Below are positions 6,101 through 12,677 of a DNA stretch of 18,260 nucleotides, one piece after another. This DNA comes from Anaerolineaceae bacterium UBA3924 (GTDB lineage: Bacteria > Chloroflexota > Anaerolineae > Anaerolineales > Anaerolineaceae). The position numbers and the translations under genes are program-made. Where the stretch lies: positions 6,261-24,520 of the forward strand of contig DGEO01000035.1 in the NCBI GenBank assembly GCA_002385985.1. Direction: 5' to 3'. Position 1 is the first letter of the stretch; each line of letters opens with the position of its first letter. The notes under the pieces were generated by a model that was not told the origin of the DNA, did no database searches, and saw only the letters and a list, made by a program, of their open reading frames with translations.

Positions 6101-6110
6101 AGGCGCGTAC

Positions 6111-6139
6111 ATTATAGCAAATCACCAGAGGCCGGGCAA
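6111..6139 (-). promoter_or_regulatory. Promoter of tRNA-Arg(CCU)
   Basis: On the minus strand: TTGCCC (6139-6134), a 17-base spacer, then TATAAT (6116-6111) preceded by TGC, an extended -10. The start point would fall about 4 bases before the mature tRNA 5' end. Confidence 0.85.
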
Positions 6140-6153
6140 GGGTGACACAAATG

Positions 6154-6187
6154 GATTGCCAGGTACGGGGGGAGATACCTGGCAATC
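6154..6187. repeat. Perfect 12-bp hairpin with G-rich loop
   Basis: GATTGCCAGGTA (6154-6165) and TACCTGGCAATC (6176-6187) pair exactly around a 10-base loop containing six G. It stands alone between the tRNA promoter and the NYN gene, with no U tract on either strand. Confidence 0.75.
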
Positions 6188-6344
6188 ACAGGGAGGGAAT
6201 TCCACCAGATGCGTTCAGGTCTCGGCCGGGGGATAACCGACCCCTGCATTCCGGTGGCGGACACCTATCACGATCACCGGTGTCATATTGATAATATATA
6301 TCAACGAGATAATATTTACATTAGCCGGGATTAAGAGTTGCCGC

Positions 6345-6830
6345 TCAGGAAGCCCCGGGTTTGCGCTGCGAAAACAGGCGCAGCCACTCTTCCAGCTCGT
6401 CGCTGCTCACCACCGGTTCCTGCGGATCGCCCGGCGGCGGGCCTTCCCGCAGCGCATCCTCCACCAGCCTGGCGAACTCCTCCGAGCTGATCACCCGCGC
6501 CTGAGCGGAAGCAGCTTCAGACCGCACCTGCCGGTCCGCAGAGACCACCGTCCAGTTGCGCGCGGATTTCTTCAGCGCTTTCAGCCGCAGGCGGATCGCC
6601 TCGTCGGCGCTTTGCCCGGCGGGGACGAAATGGGCCGTCACCAGCCCGCGCCGGAACGTCCCGGCTCTTCCGGGGGCGGCTTTGTCAAAATACACCTCAA
6701 GCCCCTTCACCCGGCGGATGCGGCAGAACTCCTGCAGCAGCCGGATGAGCCGCTCTTCGTCGTCCAGCGCGCTCAGGCTCAATCCGCGGATTTTCGGGAT
6801 GAGGTTGTGTCCGTCAATCAGATAAGGCAT
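6345..6830 (-). CDS. NYN (YacP-like) PIN-type ribonuclease domain protein
   Basis: A 161-residue protein from the ATG at 6830 (MPYLIDGHNLIPK); the frame is open to 6989, but that part overlaps the divergent gene and its promoter. The N-terminal IDGHN (Asp6), QSADEAI (Asp76) and VVSADRQV (Asp99) are the acidic active-site motifs of NYN/PIN-like nucleases, where the carboxylates hold a metal ion. The C terminus SDELEEWLRLFSQRK is a short acidic helix often seen at the end of YacP-like proteins of this kind. Family members such as Rae1/YacP cleave mRNA on the ribosome; a role in RNA turnover is inferred, not shown. No strong ribosome site is visible (AAGGGG lies 12 bases away). It is divergent from the lamin-tail gene. 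Confidence 0.85.
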   Translation of the reverse strand: MPYLIDGHNLIPKIRGLSLSALDDEERLIRLLQEFCRIRRVKGLEVYFDKAAPGRAGTFRRGLVTAHFVPAGQSADEAIRLRLKALKKSARNWTVVSADRQVRSEAASAQARVISSEEFARLVEDALREGPPPGDPQEPVVSSDELEEWLRLFSQRKPGAS

Positions 6831-6852
6831 GCCGAAGCGATCCCCTTGCCCG

Positions 6853-6881
6853 TTTATTGTACCGGTAAAATATGCTATCAT
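6853..6881 (+). promoter_or_regulatory. Candidate promoter of the lamin-tail / DUF1992 / dnaX genes
   Basis: TTTATT (6853-6858), 17-base spacer, TATCAT (6876-6881) preceded by TGC as an extended -10. It sits in the 69-base divergent gap. On the other strand a TACAAT (6862-6857) could serve the NYN gene. Confidence 0.5.
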
Positions 6882-6899
6882 TCCAGCAGGACCCTGCTC

Positions 6900-7412
6900 A
6901 TGAAGCGATTGATCCCCTTTATCCTGCTCAACATCGTCATCTCTGCAGCCACCACACTGCTGGTCCTGTGGTGGTGGGACCTCAACCACGCCCCTGCCGT
7001 GCCGGATGTGCAGCTGCCGGTGGTCAGCGCCGGCGAAAGCGAAAACCCCGGCCAGCCGGTGCCCACGCCCACCCTGTCGCCGCTTGACCAGCCGGTGCTG
7101 GAGATCAAGACTGTTATCGGGGCCGGTGACCTGGAAAACGAGGTGATCGTCATCCGGCGTCTGGGCGAAGGCGACCTGGACCTGCTTGGCTGGCAGCTGG
7201 TCGACGAGCAGGGCAACCGCTACACCTTCCCCGAGCTGGTGCTGGCCCCCGGCGGTCAGGTCAACCTGAACAGCCGGCCAGGCACCTCCACGGTAACCGA
7301 CCTGTTCTGGGGGGCGGACAAGCCGGTCTGGGAAGCGGGTGAGCGGGTGATCATCCGCGACCCGCAGGGCAACGTCCGGGCGGAGTACCGCGTCGTCGGG
7401 CCGGGGGGATAG
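6900..7412 (+). CDS. Membrane-anchored lamin-tail-domain (LTD) protein
   Basis: A 170-residue protein from the ATG at 6900 (MKRLIPFILLNIVIS), which has AGGA 8 bases upstream. Residues 4-26 form a signal peptide or membrane anchor ending in LVLWWW. A proline-rich linker follows (about 35-62, PGQPVPTPTLSPLDQP). The rest (66-165) is an immunoglobulin-like beta domain: LEIKTVIGAGDLENEVIVIRR, LLGWQLVDEQGNRYTFPELVLAPGGQVNL, then LFWGADKPVWEAGERVIIRD. This is the lamin tail domain pattern (W..D..G..Y.FP...L..G......W......W...GD...L.D). Such domains act as extracellular or periplasmic binding modules in bacteria. No catalytic residues are seen. The frame is open further upstream to 6288, but that runs through the opposite-strand NYN gene. 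Confidence 0.85.
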   Translation: MKRLIPFILLNIVISAATTLLVLWWWDLNHAPAVPDVQLPVVSAGESENPGQPVPTPTLSPLDQPVLEIKTVIGAGDLENEVIVIRRLGEGDLDLLGWQLVDEQGNRYTFPELVLAPGGQVNLNSRPGTSTVTDLFWGADKPVWEAGERVIIRDPQGNVRAEYRVVGPGG

Positions 7413-7427
7413 GCCTCGAAAGGATTT

Positions 7428-7847
7428 ATGAGTATCTTCGAGCGCATTGCCGAGGACAAAATTCGCCGGGCCCAGCAGGAGGGCAAGTTTGACGCGCTCC
7501 CCGGCGCAGGCAAACCGCTCCTCATCGAAGAAAACCCCTACGAGCCGGAAGGCGCGGGTCCGGCGTACCGGCTGCTGAAAAACAACGGCTTCACCCTGCC
7601 CTGGATTGAGGAGGGGCTTGAGATCGAGCGTGAGCTGGAGGAAGCGCGCCGCCAGCTGCGCCAGGCCGGGGCGGGGGAGGATGCCCGGCGCGCCTTTGAG
7701 GAGCGAATCGCCGGGCTGAACCGGCGCATTCTGGGGTACAATTTACGAGTACCGGCGCCCGTTTTCCAGCGCCAGCTGCTGGACGCGCCGGATGAGATCC
7801 GCAAGGCGCTGCAAGGCGTCACCCGATCCACTTCCACAGCAGAGTAA
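7428..7847 (+). CDS. DUF1992 (DnaJ-C28-like) domain protein
   Basis: A 139-residue protein that is almost entirely a DUF1992 domain: IAEDKIRRAQQEGKFDALPGAGKPL (about 7-31), then EENPYEP and a helical charged region (61-105). The LPGAGKPL motif resembles a P-loop but is a family hallmark, not a nucleotide site. The domain occurs in DnaJ homologue C28 of eukaryotes and as stand-alone bacterial proteins of unknown function. It starts 15 bases after the lamin-tail gene, with AAAGGA as ribosome site, and ends 6 bases before dnaX, so it belongs to the same transcript. Confidence 0.9.
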   Translation: MSIFERIAEDKIRRAQQEGKFDALPGAGKPLLIEENPYEPEGAGPAYRLLKNNGFTLPWIEEGLEIERELEEARRQLRQAGAGEDARRAFEERIAGLNRRILGYNLRVPAPVFQRQLLDAPDEIRKALQGVTRSTSTAE

Positions 7848-7853
7848 CAACAC

Positions 7854-9545
7854 ATGTCTCAGGCTTTTTATCGGAAATGGCGTCCTCGCTTGTGGGATCA
7901 AGTCGTAGGGCAGGAACATGTTATCCACACGCTGCAGAACGCGATCCGGGCCGGGCGCGTCGGGCATGCCTACCTGTTCGGCGGACCGCGCGGGACGGGC
8001 AAGACCACCACGGCGCGGCTGCTGGCCAAGGCGGTCAACTGCCTTGCGGAGGACCCGGCCAACCGGCCCTGTGACCAGTGTGAGCACTGCAAGGCGGTCA
8101 ACGAGGGCCGCTTCCTGGACCTGATTGAGATTGACGCGGCCTCCAACACCAGCGTCGATGACGTGCGCGATCTGCGCGATAAGATCAACTTCTCGCCCTC
8201 CCAGGGCCGCTACAAGGTCTACATCATCGACGAAGTGCACATGCTCTCCACCGCGGCGTTTAATGCGCTGCTGAAGACGCTGGAAGAGCCGCCCGCGCAC
8301 GCCATTTTTATCCTGGCGACCACCGAAATTCACAAGATCCCCACCACGGTGCTGTCGCGCTGCCAGCGGCACGAGTTCCGCCGCATCCCCGTGCAGGTGA
8401 TCGTCGGGGTGCTGAAGCAGATCGCCGATAACGAGGGCCTGCAGGTGGAAGATGCGGCGCTCACTCTGATCGCCCGCCAGGCCACCGGCGCGCTGCGCGA
8501 CGCCATTTCGCTGCTCGACCAGCTGGCCTCCACCGGCAGCCAGATCACGCTGGAGATGGCCCACACCGTTCTGGGCACGGCCACCAGCCAGCGGGTGGTG
8601 GACCTGATCGATCAAATTCTGGCCCGAAACGCCGGCGCCGGACTGGACACCATCCACCAGGCGCTGGACACCGGCACCGACGCGCGGCAGTTCGCCCGGC
8701 AGGTGGTGGATTACCTGCGCCAGGTGATGCTGATCCGGCTGGGCAGCGGCGACCAGGTGGACGTGACCGCCGAAATGCGCGCGCAGATGGCAAAGCACGC
8801 TTCAGCCTTTGAGATGGACCACCTGCTGGACGTGCTGCGCCTGTTCAACCAGGCGGCCAACGAGGTTCGCGTGGGCTGGCAGCCCGGCCTGCTGCTCGAG
8901 CTGGCAGTGGCCGAGGCCGTCGAGGAGAAACGCGCGCCTGCCGCGCCGCCGGTTGAGTCCCGCCCGGCGCAGGCCAGCGCTCCCGCAGCAGCTTCCACGA
9001 AGGCTCCGCCCGCCAGGCCCGCTGCTGCGCCGCAGAGCGAGTCCGAAACGCTTTTCCAGGAAGCGACGCCTGAACCGGCGCGCCCGCAGCCGGAACGCCG
9101 TCCGCAGCCTGCCGCGCAGCAGGCCGCGCCGGCACGGAAGGAACCGGAACCGGCCGCGCAGCCCGCGGAGAGTGCCGGTCCGCCCGCCGGGGGCGAGAAC
9201 ACCCTCAACCTGATTCTGAAGAACTGGGACAAGATTCGCCAGGTGGTAAAGCAGCGCCGCGGGCAGACCGAGGGCCTGCTTAACTCGTGCAAATCCATCA
9301 CCATGCGCAACGGCGTGCTGGTGCTGGGCTTTGCCAGCGAGGTGCTCAAAGAAAAGATGGAAATGGCCGACAACGTCCGCCTGACCCAGCTGGCCATTGC
9401 CCGGGTGATCGGCGCCGAGATCCCCATCACCTGCGTGGTGATGCAGGCCAAAGGGAAAACCATTCCCGCCGACCTGGGCGTGGATGCGGACGGCATGGTT
9501 GGCACGGCGCTGGACCTGGGCGCGAAGATTGTGAAAAAGGAGTAA
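7854..9545 (+). CDS. dnaX: DNA polymerase III subunit gamma/tau
   Basis: The 563-residue clamp-loader motor and organiser of the replisome. It has a Walker A GGPRGTGKTT (43-52), the four zinc cysteines (Cys63, Cys73, Cys76, Cys79), Walker B IIDEVHML (124-131, DE at 126-127) and sensor 1 ATTEIHKIPTT (155-165) with the SRC arginine-finger motif (168-170). These are followed by the lid and collar domains up to about residue 355. Residues 357-448 are an Ala/Pro-rich flexible linker, then a folded C-terminal tau-type domain (449-563). I see no A-rich slippery site of the E. coli kind, so only the full-length tau form is expected. It starts 6 bases after the DUF1992 stop with no strong ribosome site, suggesting translational coupling. 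Confidence 0.97.
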   Translation: MSQAFYRKWRPRLWDQVVGQEHVIHTLQNAIRAGRVGHAYLFGGPRGTGKTTTARLLAKAVNCLAEDPANRPCDQCEHCKAVNEGRFLDLIEIDAASNTSVDDVRDLRDKINFSPSQGRYKVYIIDEVHMLSTAAFNALLKTLEEPPAHAIFILATTEIHKIPTTVLSRCQRHEFRRIPVQVIVGVLKQIADNEGLQVEDAALTLIARQATGALRDAISLLDQLASTGSQITLEMAHTVLGTATSQRVVDLIDQILARNAGAGLDTIHQALDTGTDARQFARQVVDYLRQVMLIRLGSGDQVDVTAEMRAQMAKHASAFEMDHLLDVLRLFNQAANEVRVGWQPGLLLELAVAEAVEEKRAPAAPPVESRPAQASAPAAASTKAPPARPAAAPQSESETLFQEATPEPARPQPERRPQPAAQQAAPARKEPEPAAQPAESAGPPAGGENTLNLILKNWDKIRQVVKQRRGQTEGLLNSCKSITMRNGVLVLGFASEVLKEKMEMADNVRLTQLAIARVIGAEIPITCVVMQAKGKTIPADLGVDADGMVGTALDLGAKIVKKE

Positions 9546-9700
9546 CCGCGAGGGATTTCCAGCCCGTCCGGTTCGAGGTTACAATCATATCGAGTGAACA
9601 CGCGCGGCGGTTTTCCTGCGGAGGCAAGGTTAGGCGCAAATGCAGTCCATCCCCTCCCGGTGGAAGAATCGCCAGCTTTGACAGTTGGAAGGAGACGACC
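9546..9700 (+). other. 155-base gap between dnaX and ybaB
   Basis: No gene is seen. A TACAAT at 9581-9586 could be a -10 box, but its -35 (TTCCAG) is poor. An AAGGAG ribosome site for ybaB ends the gap. No SRP RNA pattern, which often sits near dnaX, is recognisable. Confidence 0.5.
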
Positions 9701-10045
9701 ATGGCAAAAGGATACAAACGTCCGGCCGGGGGCGGCATGATGGGCGGCAGCGGGATGATGGGCCAGATCAAGAAGCTGCAGGAGCAGATGGAGCAGATCC
9801 AGGCCCAGCTGGCGGAGGAGACCGTGACGGCCACCAGCGGCGGCGGCGCGGTGAAGGTCACCATGACCGGCGCGCAGGTGTGCAGGCAGGTCGAGATCGA
9901 CCCGGACTTCCTGGAGGACGCCGACGCCGAAATGCTGCAGGACATGATCCTGACCGCCGTCAACATGGCGCTGGAGAAATCCCGCGAGCTGGCCAGCGAG
10001 CGCATGGGTCCGCTGGCCGGGGGGCTGTCGGGGCTGGGGTTCTAG
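9701..10045 (+). CDS. YbaB/EbfC family nucleoid-associated protein
   Basis: A 114-residue DNA-binding protein that forms a dimer and binds DNA without strong sequence preference. The start ATG at 9701 has AAGGAG 6 bases upstream. A Gly/Met-rich N terminus (GGGMMGGSGMMGQ, 10-22) is followed by the coiled helix KLQEQMEQIQAQLAEETV (25-42), the central sheet GGGAVKVTMTGAQVCRQVEIDPDFL and the final helix DMILTAVNMALEKSREL. It lies between dnaX and recR, the classical order of dnaX-ybaB-recR, with a 12-base gap to recR. It may have its own promoter in the 155-base gap before it. Confidence 0.95.
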   Translation: MAKGYKRPAGGGMMGGSGMMGQIKKLQEQMEQIQAQLAEETVTATSGGGAVKVTMTGAQVCRQVEIDPDFLEDADAEMLQDMILTAVNMALEKSRELASERMGPLAGGLSGLGF

Positions 10046-10057
10046 GCGAGTACGTCG

Positions 10058-10666
10058 ATGGCCGTATTACCCGAACCAGTCCAGAATTTAATCCTGGCGT
10101 TTGAGCGACTGCCGGGAGTGGGGCCGAAGACCGCCTCGCGCCTGGCCTTCTACCTGCTGCGCGCTCCGGATGAAATCTCGCTGGCGCTGTCGGATGCGCT
10201 GCGGGACCTGAAATCCGCCACCGGGCTGTGCCAGACGTGCTTCAACATCACCCGCTCCGGGCAGGAGTTGTGCGAGATCTGCGCCAACCCCGACCGGGAC
10301 GAATCGCAGATCTGCGTGGTGGAGGAACCGCTGGACGTGCTGGCGCTTGAGCGAACGGGCGGCTATCAGGGGCGCTACCACGTGCTGCACGGGGTGCTTT
10401 CGCCCATCGAAGGGATCGGCCCGGAGGATATCAAGATCCAGCCGCTGGTGGAGCGCGTCCGCCAGGGCAAGGTGCGCGAGGTGATTGTGGCCACCAACCC
10501 CTCCATGGAAGGGGACGCCACCGCGCTGTACCTGGGGCAGCAGCTGCAGCTGCCGGGGGTGCGCATCACCCGCCTGGCGCGCGGACTGCCCGTGGGCGGT
10601 GACCTGGAGTACGCCGACCAGAACACGCTGCTGCGGGCGCTGGCCGGACGCCAGGAACTGAGTTGA
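10058..10666 (+). CDS. recR: Recombination mediator protein RecR
   Basis: A 202-residue protein that, with RecO and RecF, loads RecA at single-stranded gaps. It shows the helix-hairpin-helix FERLPGVGPKTASRLAFYLL (15-34), the C4 zinc finger CQTCFNIT....CEIC (Cys58, Cys61, Cys72, Cys75) and the Toprim domain (ICVVEEPLDV at 85-94, with VIVATNPSMEGDATALYL around 142-159). The C terminus ITRLARGLPVGGDLEYADQNTLLRAL (170-195) is also typical. Length is normal for RecR (about 200). It starts 12 bases after the ybaB stop and is closed by the terminator at 10691-10724. Confidence 0.97.
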   Translation: MAVLPEPVQNLILAFERLPGVGPKTASRLAFYLLRAPDEISLALSDALRDLKSATGLCQTCFNITRSGQELCEICANPDRDESQICVVEEPLDVLALERTGGYQGRYHVLHGVLSPIEGIGPEDIKIQPLVERVRQGKVREVIVATNPSMEGDATALYLGQQLQLPGVRITRLARGLPVGGDLEYADQNTLLRALAGRQELS

Positions 10667-10690
10667 CCCCGAGCTAACACCGAAATAACC

Positions 10691-10724
10691 AAAAACCCGC
10701 AGGGTTGGTACCCGGCGGGTTTTT
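10691..10724 (+). terminator. Rho-independent terminator after recR
   Basis: AAAAACCCGC (10691-10700) pairs with GCGGGTTTTT (10715-10724), with an inner GGGT/ACCC helix. The T5 run ends the dnaX-ybaB-recR transcript. The A5 run on the other side makes it symmetric. Confidence 0.9.
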
Positions 10725-10752
10725 GACTCCGGCTGCAGTGATGCTATAAATC

Positions 10753-10787
10753 ACTAAAAGCCGGAGACGCCGACCCCGGCTTTTAGT
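10753..10787. terminator. Second hairpin (terminator-like) in the recR-era gap
   Basis: ACTAAAAGCCGG (10753-10764) and CCGGCTTTTAGT (10776-10787) pair perfectly over 12 bp with an 11-base loop. The CTTTTAG is inside the stem, as in bidirectional terminators. It lies 28 bases after the first terminator. Confidence 0.6.
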
Positions 10788-10852
10788 TAAGGAGGAGAAG
10801 AAGAGAAGTCGCCCTTGTGAATAATATAACCGAATGTCTGTTCCATTACTTG

Positions 10853-10885
10853 ACGCTTACCCTACGCTTACCCTACGCTCCTCCT
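10853..10885. repeat. Short tandem repeat, 11-bp unit
   Basis: ACGCTTACCCT occurs twice exactly (10853-10863, 10864-10874), then a third time as ACGCTCCTCCT (10875-10885). It lies upstream of era. No function is evident. Confidence 0.8.
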
Positions 10886-10924
10886 ACCAGATGAACTGCG
10901 TGAGCGCCAGGGGCGGCTTTCCTG

Positions 10925-10930
10925 TACAAT
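10925..10930 (+). promoter_or_regulatory. Possible -10 box for era
   Basis: TACAAT at 10925-10930 lies 31 bases before the era start codon and after the terminators, where a new promoter is needed. No acceptable -35 hexamer is seen at the right distance. Confidence 0.3.
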
Positions 10931-10960
10931 TATTAGTGATCAGCCAGAGGAGATTGCAGT

Positions 10961-11977
10961 ATGAATGAACGGGAAACCGGCGGCCCTTCGCCGGACTGGG
11001 ATGATGAGTTGGAGGACCTGGAGGCCCGGCTGGCGGGTAAGGCCGAACCAGCCTCTGCGAACCTGGAATGGGATGAGAATTTCAAGGCCGGGTTTGTCGC
11101 CGTGATCGGCCGGCCGAATGTGGGCAAATCCACGCTGATGAACCTGCTGCTCGGCCAGAAGGTGGCCGCCGTCTCCCCCAAGCCGCAGACCACCCGCCGC
11201 CAGCAGCTGGGCATCCTGACGACGAACGAAGCCCAGGTGATCTTTATCGACACGCCCGGCATCCACGTGCCGGTGCACAAGCTGGGCGAGTACATGAACG
11301 AGGTCGCGCTGGATACGCTGGGCGACGCCGACCTGATTCTGTGGGTGCTGGACGCTGGAGAGCCGCCCCGCGAGGAGGACCGGCTGATTGCTGAGCGGCT
11401 GAACGCGCTGAAGGACCCGCCGCCGGTGCTGCTGGCGCTGAACAAGGTGGACCGGCTGGGGGCGGAAGAGAAGGAGCTGCGCCGGGCCGCTTTCGAAGCG
11501 CTCTATCCCGCAGGCCGCTCGCTGTGGATTTCCGCAGCGCAGGGGCTGGGGACGGTTGAGCTGGTGCAGGCGGTGCTGGAGCAGATTCCGCAGCACCCGC
11601 CCTATTACGACCCCGACCAGATCACCGATTACTACGAGCGGGACATCGCCGGTGAGCTGGTGCGCGAGGCTGCCCTGCTTCATCTGCGCGACGAAGTGCC
11701 GCACGGCATCGCCGTCCGGATCGACGAGTACACCGAGCGGGGCGAAACCGGGGCCTACATTGCCGCCACCATCTTCGTCGAGCGCGAATCGCAGAAGGCC
11801 ATCGTCATCGGGCAGAAAGGGGAGATGCTCAAGCGGATCGGCACGACCGCCCGCCAGCAGATCCAGGAAATGTCCGGCCGCAAGGTTTATCTGGAATTGC
11901 GGGTTAAGGTCAACAAGAACTGGAGAAATAACGAGGACGCCCTGCGCCTGATGGGCTACACCACCAACAAGACCTGA
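10961..11977 (+). CDS. era: GTPase Era, with N-terminal acidic extension
   Basis: A 338-residue essential GTPase that helps mature 16S rRNA and assemble the 30S subunit. Motifs are G1 GRPNVGKST (50-58), G2 region PKPQTTR (73-79), G3 DTPG (97-100), G4 NKVD (161-164) and G5 SAAQG (191-195). The KH domain has IGQKGEMLKRIG as its GxxG loop (283-294), ending with WRNNEDALRLMGY. Typical Era is about 300 residues and starts at the KAGFVAVIGRPNV strand (here residue 42). Here an extra ~40-residue acidic, proline-containing tail precedes it (DWDDELEDLEARL). The start at 10961 is supported by AGAGGAG with an ~8-base spacer and by the lack of internal Met before the G domain. A YhhN gene follows after 16 bases. 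Confidence 0.96.
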   Translation: MNERETGGPSPDWDDELEDLEARLAGKAEPASANLEWDENFKAGFVAVIGRPNVGKSTLMNLLLGQKVAAVSPKPQTTRRQQLGILTTNEAQVIFIDTPGIHVPVHKLGEYMNEVALDTLGDADLILWVLDAGEPPREEDRLIAERLNALKDPPPVLLALNKVDRLGAEEKELRRAAFEALYPAGRSLWISAAQGLGTVELVQAVLEQIPQHPPYYDPDQITDYYERDIAGELVREAALLHLRDEVPHGIAVRIDEYTERGETGAYIAATIFVERESQKAIVIGQKGEMLKRIGTTARQQIQEMSGRKVYLELRVKVNKNWRNNEDALRLMGYTTNKT

Positions 11978-11993
11978 GCATCGAGGAGGGGAC

Positions 11994-12677
11994 ATGGTCA
12001 CAGGCTGGTTAATTGCGATGGTGTCGTTTGCCGTCATGGATTGGGCAGCCGTGGCCAGAGGCTGGCGCTTCGTGCGCTATGTGACCAAGCCCGCCGCGCT
12101 GCTGGCGCTGATGGTCTGGTTCTGGCAGCTGGGCGGCGGGCAGGGGTTCCTGCTCTGGTTCCTGCTGGCGCTGGTTTTCTCCTGGCTGGGGGATGTGTTC
12201 CTGCTGCTGCCTGACCGCTTTTTTCAGGCCGGTCTGGTCAGTTTCCTGCTGGCGCACATTTTCTATCTGGTGGGCTTTAACCTGCTGCCGCCCCGGTTGA
12301 GCGGCGCGGCGCTGATCTTGCTGGCCGTGGTGGCGGTCGCCATCTGGGCGGTGGTTCCCCGGGTGGTGCGCGGGGTGCGCTCCCGCCCGGAAACCCGCCC
12401 GCTGACCTGGCAGGTGTTGGCCTACTCCGCGGTGATCAGCCTGATGCTGTACTCCGCGCTGCTCAATCTGCTGCGGCCGGACTGGCCGCTGGCGTCGGCG
12501 CTGGTCACCGCGGCCGGCGCAGCCCTGTTCTTCACCTCGGACTCCATCCTGGCGACGAAGCGCTTCGTCCGCTCGCTGCCCTACGACGAGGTGGCGGTGA
12601 TCGTCACCTATCACCTGGGGCAGCTGGCCATTATCTGGGGCGTGCTGATGGCCTTCAGCGGGCTGACTCAGTCCTGA
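11994..12677 (+). CDS. YhhN/TMEM86 family membrane protein, putative lysoplasmalogenase
   Basis: A 227-residue integral membrane protein with about seven to eight hydrophobic helices. It carries the family's conserved polar residues: Lys32-Pro33 in VTKPAALL, FSWLGDVFLLLP (Asp67), LLAHIFYLVGF (His88), FTSDSILA (Asp183) and TYHLGQLAI (His207, Gln210). These form the proposed active site of lysoplasmalogenase, which cleaves the vinyl-ether bond of lysoplasmalogens. Bacterial members with plasmalogens are mostly anaerobes, but this activity is inferred from the family. The start at 11994 has GAGGAGGGG just upstream. It is 16 bases behind era. Its last 10 bases overlap the 3' end of the opposite-strand YitT gene. 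Confidence 0.88.
   Translation: MVTGWLIAMVSFAVMDWAAVARGWRFVRYVTKPAALLALMVWFWQLGGGQGFLLWFLLALVFSWLGDVFLLLPDRFFQAGLVSFLLAHIFYLVGFNLLPPRLSGAALILLAVVAVAIWAVVPRVVRGVRSRPETRPLTWQVLAYSAVISLMLYSALLNLLRPDWPLASALVTAAGAALFFTSDSILATKRFVRSLPYDEVAVIVTYHLGQLAIIWGVLMAFSGLTQS

Noticed and set aside
7743..8798. Minus-strand frame opposite dnaX
   Set aside because: Antisense shadow of the dnaX ATPase domain.
9200..9545. Programmed frameshift making a gamma form of DnaX
   Set aside because: No A AAA AAG-type slippery heptamer with a following stem was found; the short A runs near 9348 are not in the right context.
9546..9700. SRP (4.5S/scRNA) gene next to dnaX
   Set aside because: The conserved SRP apical loop sequence pattern is not recognisable in the gap.
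10853..10885. CRISPR array
   Set aside because: The units are 11 bp, directly adjacent and without spacers; it is a simple tandem repeat.
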